Shown here one piece after another: positions 39,265 to 46,347 of a DNA stretch of 46,347 nucleotides (position 1 is its first letter; every line of letters begins with the position of its first letter). Both the position numbers and the translations under genes were made by a program. Source of the stretch: Lentibacillus juripiscarius JCM 12147. GTDB taxonomy: Bacteria > Bacillota > Bacilli > Bacillales_D > Amphibacillaceae. Where the stretch lies: NCBI GenBank assembly GCA_001311805.1, contig BBCA01000022.1, positions 1-46,347 on the forward strand. Direction: 5' to 3'. Under the pieces are notes generated by a model. It worked only from the letters and a program-made list of their open reading frames with translations. It did not search any database and was not told where the DNA came from.

Positions 39265-39292
39265 AAAAAACCCGGGGATCTCCCGGGTTTTT
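39265..39292. terminator. Bidirectional terminator next to the superoxide dismutase gene
   Basis: AAAACCCGGG and CCCGGGTTTT pair around a 5-6-nt loop within 39266-39292, with A and T tracts on both sides. It lies immediately past the repaired sodC stop (39295-39297). Confidence 0.85.
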
Positions 39293-39294
39293 CA

Positions 39295-39884
39295 TTACTC
39301 ACCAATTACACCACATGCAATCCGTTCACCGGCATCACCGGATGATTGTGATTCATATCATCTGCTCCTGAGTGAATCATCAGAGCAGTACCGCCTTCTT
39401 TCAATAGCGAGTTTTTCTCGCCTTTTTCCAGTGCGGCCATATCCGCGGTAACGTCAGCCATTACTTTTCCGTCCTGATTAACCTCTATGTTTGGCAAATC
39501 ACCGGCATGCGGTCCTTCAGGGTGATCAAAGCCGTGTTTTGCGTCAGTCGGGTTAAAGTGCCCACCCGCTGATTTGAAATCAGGCGCTTCACAGACAGCA
39601 TTTTCGTGAATGTGAAAACCATGTGTTCCCGGCGGTAAATTGGCCGCGTCCAGCGTGATGTTCACCCCGGCAGGAACGGGTCTGATAGTCGCCGTACCGA
39701 CTTTCTCCTTGTCCGCATTATACATGTCAACTTCCATTGTTTCCGTATCTTCACTTAAACTGCCGGCCGTCTCAACGTTCGTTTCATCATCTTGCTTTTT
39801 GGTTTCTTCCGTGTCGTCAGTATCTCCACAGGCACCTAAAACCACCGTAAACGCAAGACCGAAGCATAACATACCTTTCTTCAT
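39295..39884 (-). CDS. sodC: Superoxide dismutase [Cu-Zn] family lipoprotein (frameshifted as read)
   Basis: About 196 residues. MKKGMLCFGLAFTVVLGACG ends in a lipobox, so the protein is anchored outside the membrane; a Thr/Asp/Glu linker follows. Cu/Zn ligand blocks: GTHGFHIHENAVCEAPDF, SAGGHFNPTDAKHG, HPEGPHAGDLPNI. An indel near 39335 hides the end: NHNHP should continue as GDAGERIACGVIGE with TAA at 39295, restoring the conserved Arg and the disulfide Cys in GERIACG. ATG 39884 is preferred over 39893 from GGAG spacing. It disproportionates external superoxide. Some Gram-positive homologues (YojM) lack full activity; the ligands here look complete. Confidence 0.9.
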
Positions 39885-40008
39885 TGGCCTCATCTCCTTT
39901 TTTAAAATTTCATTCTACAGTCTTCACAAATCTGGAAAACTTAAACAAGGGAGAAACCAGTTATCTTTTTGGTATACTAAAGAAAATAGTTGACAGGAGG
40001 ATGATAGG

Positions 40009-40385
40009 ATGGGAATTTTTGATGGCGTGATGGGGAATGCGTCAGAAGCTGATACAAAGGAAGTCGCTGAAGAGCTGGATGAACTGCTTTCTTCCACGGA
40101 AAAGGTGGAGCACGCGTATAAACTTATCCGGGATCTGATGGTTTTCACTGACAAGCGGCTGATTCTCGTTGACAAGCAGGGCGTGACCGGAAAAAGATCG
40201 AATACCACTCCATTCCATATAAGAGTATTACACATTTCTCCGTGGAAACAGCCGGAACGTTCGACCTAGAAGCAGAACTGAAAATATGGATCTCCGGCTC
40301 CGCGGAACCAATTCAGAAGACATTCAATAAACAGCTGAACATTTACAAAGTACAAAGCGTTCTGTCCGATTATGTATCGAAATAA
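40009..40385 (+). CDS. PH domain-containing protein (frameshifted as read)
   Basis: About 125 residues. MGIFDGVMGNASEADTKEVA, then a bacterial pleckstrin-homology-like barrel: LIRDLMVFTDKRLILVDKQG continuing as VTGKKIEYHSIPYKSITHFS after repair of an indel near 40195 (A5 for A6), and ending LNIYKVQSVLSDYVSK. TAA at 40383. Start follows AGGAGG by eight bases. Family members are cytosolic proteins of unknown role. Monocistronic. Confidence 0.82.
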
Positions 40386-40833
40386 AATTGATCGGAACCG
40401 TCGACAAACGCGGCAAAATCTCGACCACAAAGCTGACCTCCTGCCTGAAGGTCAGCTTTCTTAGTGTTAGCGGTCATAATAAAACAGCCCATCACCCCTA
40501 TACAGCCGGGTGTTCACCTCTAGTGTTTACAATTGCACCTTTGATAAGCCCACTGGCCTCAAAGCCTCCACCAACTATCTTTCCAAACCCAATGACATCA
40601 TGTATGAATGAACGGCATACGATACTTACCAGCCGGACTAAACTTATACGTAACCTTCTTTACCAAAAGTTCCGATATTTTTGTCACCTACGATGTAAAA
40701 GTATGGTAGACTATCAGAAGATATGTATTAGCAAATCAGTCTGGCCATTGACACCCCTGCGAAACACGCTTTCTAATTGATTCATTGTAATCCTGTTGGT
40801 AAGACTTCTTCACATTCAATAAGGAGGTAAAAA
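40386..40833. other. Gap with a weak terminator and a coding-like minus-strand remnant
   Basis: AAAGCTGACCT 40429-40439 pairs with AGGTCAGCTTT 40449-40459 with a short T tract, probably ending the PH gene. On the minus strand 40660-40499 can be read, with one frameshift, as KVTYKFSPAGKYRMPF then IHDVIGFGKIVGGGFEASG up to a TAG. It has no start or ribosome binding site and I recognise no family, so it may be the end of a decayed gene or chance. Nothing else is visible. Confidence 0.3.
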
Positions 40834-41747
40834 ATGCTTCTGAGCATCCTGCAAATCATTGGACTCCAATTGGTCTTGCCAGCCGCTTTTATTTTTTCCT
40901 TATGGAGGATCAAATCCGAAAACAAGCTTGATTGGATCATTCAGCTGTTGTTTACAGTCATCTATATTATGTGGATTTTTCTATCCGGACCTTGGGATTG
41001 GTTAGGATATTATGTGCGGTATGTTTGGGTAATTTTGTTAATCCCTGCTGTATTCTTTTCATGGAAAAAACAAGATCTTTGCCTCTTCGCACCACACTAA
41101 ACGGCAGCCAAAAGATTACAAGAGGAATTCATATCGTGCTTATTCTCGTGTTCGGTCTGTATAACGTCTCTGTTTTCAGCAGTTATACCACACAGGAGGA
41201 AGCGATTGACCTGATGTTTCCATTACAGGATGGGACCTATTATGTCGGTCAAGGCGGAAGCTCGACACAAATGAATTATCATCACGCCCATGAACCGCAG
41301 CAATATGCACTGGATATAGCAAAATTAAACTCGTTCGGTTCGCGGGCAAGTGGAATTTATCCGAAAGACCTTGATCAATTTGCCATTTATGGAGACACAC
41401 TCTACAGTCCTTGTACCGGGGAAGCAATGGAAGTAAGAGATGGTTTGCCGGATCTTACACCACCAGAGATGAACCCAGAACAGCCAGAAGGAAATTATGC
41501 AGCACTTGCTTGTGAAGATACAGATGCAATCGTTTATATTGCACATATGCAGGAAAACAGCATTATGATTCAGGAGGGGGACACCATTCAAAAAGGGCAG
41601 CCGATCGGAACCGTTGGAAATTCCGGAAACACCACCGAACCGCACCTGCATATCCACGCTGAAGAAGAAGGTGTTGGCATTCCAATCAAATTCGATGACC
41701 AATTTTTAACGCGAAAACGACTTAGTCCGAACAAATTAACGAGGTGA
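40834..41747 (+). CDS. Membrane-anchored M23-type (LytM) peptidase (frameshifted as read)
   Basis: About 304 residues. The N-terminal part has four to five helices (LLSILQIIGLQLVLPAAF to YYVRYVWVILLIPAVFF), followed by an extracellular LytM domain ending IGTVGNSGNTTEPHLHIHAE, which supplies the HxH zinc ligands; IAHMQ gives the third His. The canonical first ligand motif HxxxD reads QYALD, so that His is missing or supplied by the nearby HHAHE. The frame breaks near 41072 (A6 for A7: FSWKK to TRSLPLRTTLNG). Start follows AAGGAGG. The stop overlaps the leader of the ABC ATPase gene, so all three genes look cotranscribed. Confidence 0.8.
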
Positions 41748-41752
41748 CGCTT

Positions 41753-42681
41753 ATGGAAACAGTACTAGAAGTGGAAAATTTAGCTAAATCATTTAAGGAC
41801 AAGGACGTGATCCAGGATATTTCTTTTGATGTTCGGAAAGGCGAAATTATGGCAATTCTGGGTCCGAATGGTGCGGGAAAATCGACGACCATCCGTAATA
41901 TTATGGGCATTATGTATCCGGATCAGGGATCAATCTCATTTCAGAATCACCGGGGAAATACCGAGGCACAAAATTGGCTATTTGCCTGAAGAGCGCGGTC
42001 TGTACAAAAATGTAAAAGTGATGGACATCCTGCTTTATTTAGCAGAACTGAAGGACTATCCGCTGAAAAAAGCGAGGGAGCGGGCGCTGCAGTATTTAAA
42101 AAAAGTTTGACCTGGAAGGACAGGAAAACAGTTCGGTTGAGGAATTGTCAAAAGGAATGGGGCAAAAAGTACAATTCATCTCATCCATCATCCACGAACC
42201 TGAGCTGCTGATTTTGGATGAGCCATTTTCTGGACTGGATCCGGTCAGCCAGGAATTGTTCAAACAGGAAATTCGGAATCTCGCGGAAAACGGGACTGCT
42301 ATTCTATTATCCTCGCACCAAATGAATCTGGTAGAGGAAATGTGTGACCGCTTATTTCTGATGCACCAAGGCCAAAAAATTATTTACGGCCAAATGGATG
42401 ATGTTAAAGAAGAATATGCGAATTTCAAATGTACGATACGCAGCAATAATGACCTGCAGCAGCTGGAAGTTCTTCCGCAAGTGGAACGTGTGGAGCGGGA
42501 TGACGACACGGCCGTCCTTTATTTGGCCAAAGATGTGGAACCAGTGGACTGGCTTAAGCATTTGCCGGACAGTCTGTCGATTCAGGAGTTGTCGATTGAC
42601 CGCATATCCCTGCATGAGATTTTCATCGATATCGCTACAGGCAAAAATTTAATCGGGGAAGAAGGTGCTGTCCGTGCGTAA
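41753..42681 (+). CDS. ABC transporter ATP-binding protein, NatA/YhaQ-like (two frameshifts as read)
   Basis: About 309 residues. Walker A ILGPNGAGKSTTIRNIMG, signature ELSKGMGQKVQFIS (LSKGM replacing LSGGQ, usual in this family), Walker B LLILDEPFSGLDP, H loop ILLSSHQMNLVEE, then a C-terminal DUF4162 region. Breaks lie near 41957 (G4 for G5: NHRG to EIPRHKIGYLPEERG) and 42108 (A7 for A6: QYLKK to FDLEGQENSSVEE). Start ATG 41753 after GAGGTGA. Energises the permease encoded next. NatAB/YhaQP systems export sodium or toxic compounds. Confidence 0.88.
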
Positions 42682-43927
42682 TTCACTAAAAGTTGCTAAA
42701 TGGGAAATAAAACGCAATATGAAGAATAAGTCATTTTTAATCGGATTGTTTTTAACACCAGCTCTTTTTCTCGGATTCATGTTTTTAGGAAGTCTTTTCG
42801 GCGATGATGATAGTGACGGCGGTGAAACTGCACAAGTTTTGTCCAGGATGATCTGGGGGTTTTTGCCAGTCTGGAAAAAACAGCCGAAGCAAGTGATTGG
42901 AACTGGGAGTTGCAGAAAACAGAAATACGCGAGGAAGATGTGCAGAACGAGCTAGAATCCAGCGAAAATACAGCTTATGTATTTGTTGATCGGCGGGCAC
43001 TCGATGATGGAGTCATCCCTGTTTATACGAGCGAGGATATCCAGAATGGCTTTATGAATAAGATGCAGGCACTGGCGGCGCCAATTAAATCATTACAGAT
43101 GCAGCAGCTCGGCCTGTCCGACGAGGAGCTTGCTGCCGTTTCCAATAACATCCAATTTGATGAAATGACTGCGGACGATTGGCCGCCTCTGATGAAGCAG
43201 AACAAGGATCTGAAAGTGGAGGATTTCTTGGCGATGATCCACTTAAACGTGTGATCCCCGGAGCGTTTGCCGGCATTATCCTGATGTCGATCATATTCTC
43301 GGGTATGTACATTTTCCAAAGTGCCTCCAATGAGAAAAAGGATAAAATCGCCGAAATCATTTTATCATCGCTGACACCCAGCCAGTTGATGAAAGGGAAA
43401 ATTATCGGCTACTTCGTCCTTGGCATGTTTCAGGCCGTCGTTTTCTTGGATTCGCCGTTCCCATCAGTATTTGGAAACTGGAGGATGTGCCAATCCTGGA
43501 ATACTTGCTCGTGCCAGAACTGATTCTATTAATTGCAATCGCGATTCTCGGATACTTCCTGTTTGCCGCACTGTTTGTCGGTGTCGGCGCAACGATGGCC
43601 GACATGTCATCAGCCGGCAATTTCCAGGGGCTTGTTATGATGCTGCCATTTTTACCGTTTGTGTTTATCGGACCCGTCATCAGCGACCCAAGCGGACTTT
43701 TCGCACAGATTGGCTCGTATGTACCATTTACAGCACCCGGTGTACTCCTGCTGCGGCTGACGATGATGGAAGAATGGCCATGGATGGAAGTCATCATCGC
43801 ACTGGCAATCCTGGCCGTGAGCATTTGGATCTTCATGAAAGTGGCCGGGAAGATATTCAAAACCGGCATCCTCATGTACGGGAAAAATGCTACCCCAGGC
43901 GAGATTTGGAAATGGATCCGGGCGTAA
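42674..43927 (+). CDS. ABC transporter permease, NatB/YhaP-like (three frameshifts as read)
   Basis: About 418 residues, ABC-2 type. GTG 42674 (MRNSLKVAKWEIKRNMKNKS) with GAAGAAGG upstream; it overlaps the ATPase end by 8 bp. First helix LIGLFLTPALFLGFMFLG, a large extracellular domain, then the helical C-terminal part with DKIAEIILSSLTPSQLMKGK and YVPFTAPGVLLLRLTMMEEW. Breaks lie near 42840 (T4 for T5: AQVF to VQDDLGVFASLEKT), 43190 (one C missing: DWPP to SDEAEQGSESGGFLG) and 43449 (G2 for G3: VVFLG to FAVPISIWKLED). Forms the exporter channel with the upstream ATPase. Confidence 0.86.
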
Positions 43928-44005
43928 AACGTGCCTCATTTTCTTTCCGGAAGTCAGGTACAGGGGATCAGAATGGAGGAAATCGGCAGTAATTAATGCT
44001 GCTCT

Positions 44006-44094
44006 TGCGCGATGGGGCCGCTCTCGCTCAAGTTGAAGCCGCCCTCGCTCGAGTTGAAGCCGCCCTCGCTCGAATTGATGCTGTTGTCGCGCGG
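44006..44094. repeat. Array of five ~21-bp units, family I (core CGCTCGA)
   Basis: Cores start at 44006 (TGCGCGA), 44025 (CGCTCAA), 44046 (CGCTCGA), 44067 (CGCTCGA) and 44088 (CGCGCGG); the last four are exactly 21 bp apart. Inner units read CGCTCGAgTTGAAGCCGCC. The core and period match the array at 11-203, 44 kb away. It lies between the permease stop and a shared terminator. Confidence 0.8.
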
Positions 44095-44118
44095 CCCAAA
44101 TTATCTTTCTCATCATTT

Positions 44119-44158
44119 AAAAACCCCCTTATCACTTTAAAGTGGTAAGGGGGTTTTT
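44119..44158. terminator. Bidirectional terminator between convergent operons
   Basis: A 40-bp near-perfect palindrome: 44119-44138 (AAAAACCCCCTTATCACTTT) against 44139-44158 with one mismatch, ending in T5 on both strands. It separates the ABC exporter from the arylsulfotransferase. Confidence 0.9.
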
Positions 44159-44222
44159 CCGGGAATTCATCAGTTTATCAGCAGATCCACCTAGGTCGGT
44201 TATCCACCTCAACATTCCACGC

Positions 44223-45881
44223 TTACTTTGGGTACAATGGCAGACGCAGTGCACGGTAAGCCTGGCGGTGGCTTTCTTCCTTAAAGCCAGAAACAACCAA
44301 CTCATAAACCACTTCAGCGGGCTGCTCGTCCGTTACCTCAATCACACGGCTGTTTTTGCTGTCACCACCTGCATCGATATAGCCGGATGTGAGCATGCGG
44401 TTGCCGGTGTTCGGATGATAGTTAGCATCCCCGACGATGTTGGAGTACAGATTTTCCCCGCGGTCCTCGCCGAATGCCCACACTTCTTCCACTGTCATTT
44501 TTCCGGATTAATCCGGTATTGAACCATACGGCTGAACTGTTCGCTGAGCGGATCCTTCCCGCGGGTGATGACAATATTGTTGTCAAACAGCAAGTAGTCG
44601 TTCGTCGCTTTGTTATTGTCGAAGTCAGGCATAGTCATTGGCGCATGTGGTCCGGCAGGGAATTTAAAGTCCTTTCCCTTTGGCTCCAGAAGATAATCTT
44701 CATAAGCATCCGGCCATTTCTCGTGGTCGGCTAAAATCCAGTCCACTTTGCCGTCCGGGTAGGACATTTTCATAATCAAGTCCTGGTGCCGGCTGGACAC
44801 AAGAATGGAGTCATCTTTCTCAACATACCAGATGGCATTTTGATGGAACCAGTCTCCTTTGTCCGCCTGTGCGCCTTCATATTCCTGATAAAATTTTCTG
44901 GGAATATGTCGCGGAAACTGAAATCCCTCACTGTTTCCCCTGTCTCCCGGTCAATTTCAATCATTTCATCCTGCACGTAATCCGATTCCAGATCATGCAC
45001 AGTTGCCAGCAAATTGCCATTCGGGAGCTCAATCACGTCATGATGGACGACATTCGATCTCGGATGGTCCTCCATCTGTAGAATGTAAGAATTATAAACT
45101 TTTCCAAGCATATTCATTTCCAGAATTTCGTTATATTTTTCCTGGCCTTTTTCTTTCGTGATATACATCAAGTGGCCATTCTCAAACCGCTTAAAGATGT
45201 GTGAGTTCCACAGTGTTGAATACCATCTCACATCTGCGTTATGATCGACTGCATAAACATAGCGGGTGCTTGGTACAATGAAAGTCAGGCCGTCTTCCAT
45301 TTTTCAGGATGAGCGGTTTCTGTTTCATTCGTCAGAAAGTCATCCGGCAACGGCTTCGTTTCTACCGTAAACGTGCCTTCCGTCGTTTCGCCTGCTTCAT
45401 TTTCCGCTTTTATCGTTACCGTGTTGGCGAAATCCGGATACAGTCCGAGCACAGGAATGGTGTGTTCGGTATTATAGTCATCATACGTCCGCTGAATATC
45501 GCCCTGCTCGTCCTTGCCCTCGACCGTCATGCTAATCTTGACAGGCTCTTCTGTTTCAAATTTCGCAAGGGCTGTTAAAGGAGCGACTCCATACGGATCC
45601 AGTTTCACAAAAGGATCTTTCAGGGTATAGCTTCCAGCCTCATATTTCTTTTGCATTTCCTTTTCCAGTTTTTCCTGTTTGTCCATCCGCCGGGTATCAT
45701 AGGTGGACAGCTGCTCCACTTCCCCATCCGGCTGAAAAGATAAATCCATCCTGTCCGCTTGTTCTGTTTCTTTCTTGGCTTTCTCCTGATTGGCACTATT
45801 CCCGCCTGTATATTCAATAATGACAAGAAATGCCACCAGCAAAATGGCCAGCGCTACAAATGCAGCCAGCGTTTTTCGCAT
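44223..45881 (-). CDS. Membrane-anchored aryl-sulfate sulfotransferase, AssT-like (three frameshifts as read)
   Basis: About 552 residues. N-terminal anchor (TLAAFVALAILLVAFLVIIE), an immunoglobulin-like Arylsulfotran_N region, then the beta-propeller domain with WYSTLWNSHIFKRFENGHLM, NVVHHDVIELPNGNLLATVH and WFHQNAIWYVEKDDSILVSS, where the histidines are candidates for the active site. Breaks: near 45300 (A5 for A6, HPEK to MEDGLTFIVPSTRY), 44905 (A4 for A5, DIFPEK to FYQEYEGAQADKGD) and 44500 (A5 for A6, INPEK to MTVEEVWAFGEDRG). The family moves sulfate between phenolic compounds without PAPS, outside the cytoplasm. The natural donor and acceptor are unknown. Monocistronic. Confidence 0.85.
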
Positions 45882-46035
45882 ATGCCATCCGCCTTCCTTA
45901 CTAGATTGATAGTTGAGTTTCTCTACTATGATGATAAACGCTGAGCGGGAAAAATAAAAGGCAGAATTTTTCCCAGTAATAGAACCTATTTTTCTCTAGC
46001 TTGTTATAAACTTTTTTAACAATTTAATGTCCGTT

Positions 46036-46236
46036 TCATGCACGGCTACTATTAACGGCCATATCGTCAACGCTAGTTTGCTTTTCAGTATTATTAGCAA
46101 CTTGTTTAGATACATTATCTAATCTTTCTGTAAGTACTTGTTGTCCACCTTCAAGCCTCTCTAGACGTTCATTCATTGGTTGTAACTTCTCGTCTAATAA
46201 AGATGAAAACACTTGCATCAACTCTTTATTTTCCAT
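46036..46236 (-). CDS. Small coiled-coil protein, unknown function
   Basis: 66 residues, MENKELMQVFSSLLDEKLQP then a heptad-rich coiled coil (MNERLERLEGGQQVLTERLD) and a polar tail. Resembles short Bacillaceae proteins built on repeated LERLE/NV-Q heptads. The start follows GGTGGTGAAG. The tail (DDMAVNSSRA) is abrupt, so a frameshifted or truncated longer relative is possible. No function proposed. Confidence 0.5.
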   Translation of the reverse strand: MENKELMQVFSSLLDEKLQPMNERLERLEGGQQVLTERLDNVSKQVANNTEKQTSVDDMAVNSSRA

Positions 46237-46283
46237 ATCTTCACCACCTAGACTTATTATATCATCTACTTAACAAACAGACT

Positions 46284-46347
46284 CTAACTTTGACGTAATT
46301 CACACCCCAAAATGGTCCGATTCTGGCACAGTGCATATTCAACAACT
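46284..46347 (-). other. Possible 3' end of a gene running off the window
   Basis: A minus-strand frame open from the window edge reads VVEYALCQNRTILGCELRQS and stops at TAG 46284-46286. It is too short to assign. It could be the end of a gene lying beyond the window or chance. The coiled-coil gene starts 47 bp downstream, with a TATAAT-like hexamer in between. Confidence 0.2.

Noticed and set aside
40388..40780. 130-codon plus-strand open frame in the gap after the PH gene
   Set aside because: Begins at the PH stop without a ribosome binding site, includes the terminator hairpin, and shows no family-like sequence.
1..46347. tRNA, rRNA, T-box or known riboswitch
   Set aside because: No recognisable tRNA cloverleaf, rRNA sequence, T-box motif or common riboswitch core was seen in the intergenic regions.

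Overview
The window looks like chromosomal DNA from a low- to mid-GC, Gram-positive, endospore-former-type Bacillaceae, most like the halophilic Virgibacillus/Oceanobacillus/Lentibacillus group. The reasons are strong GGAGG-type ribosome binding sites, frequent GTG/TTG starts, LAAC/LAGC lipoboxes, bidirectional hairpin terminators, and typical Bacillaceae families (a YocH-like LysM-3D protein, a YpuA-like DUF1002 protein, YvrJ, DUF1659, DUF2922, an NatA/NatB-like exporter). The genus assignment is inference. No rRNA, tRNA, CRISPR array, transposase or phage gene was seen.

Layout. 1-2.7 kb: a 21-bp-phased repeat array, then the threonine catabolism pair kbl-tdh (minus), with a structured repeat between the two genes. 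2.8-4.3 kb: small membrane proteins and a LysM-3D cell-wall protein. 4.5-18.7 kb: two complete peptide ABC transporters on the minus strand. System A runs D-F-B-C-A. System B runs oppA1-oppA2-oppB-oppC-oppD-oppF and has a tandemly duplicated binding protein, each copy with its own matching promoter. 18.9-27.1 kb: DUF1002 protein, MFS exporter, DUF1450 protein, iron-type alcohol dehydrogenase with RidA, lysozyme-like protein, MATE exporter and nitronate monooxygenase. 27.7-33.1 kb: a TRAP-TAXI importer operon (binding protein, DUF1850, fused permease) divergent from a GGDEF-like/winged-helix regulator. 33.2-36.6 kb: a small membrane protein and a SWIM-SNF2 helicase. 36.9-39.9 kb: YvrJ, DUF2922, DUF1659, a TSUP transporter and a Cu/Zn superoxide dismutase lipoprotein. 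40.0-43.9 kb (plus): a PH-domain protein, then an operon of a membrane M23-type peptidase and an ABC exporter. 44.2-46.2 kb: a membrane-anchored arylsulfotransferase and a small coiled-coil protein.

Two themes cut across the window. First, most genes carry one or more single-base frameshifts, usually in A/T homopolymers, and the downstream reading frame always continues the same protein. This is best explained by uncorrected sequencing indels, so I annotate whole genes across the breaks and call them CDS, not pseudogenes. Second, the intergenic regions are rich in repeats. There are six ~110-180-bp elements in three inverted pairs whose stems vary in a compensatory way, as a conserved RNA or DNA secondary structure would. 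There are also two sequence families of arrays with a 20-21-bp period (about two helical turns), and a 34-bp dispersed repeat. The inverted-pair elements are the best candidate for something undescribed.
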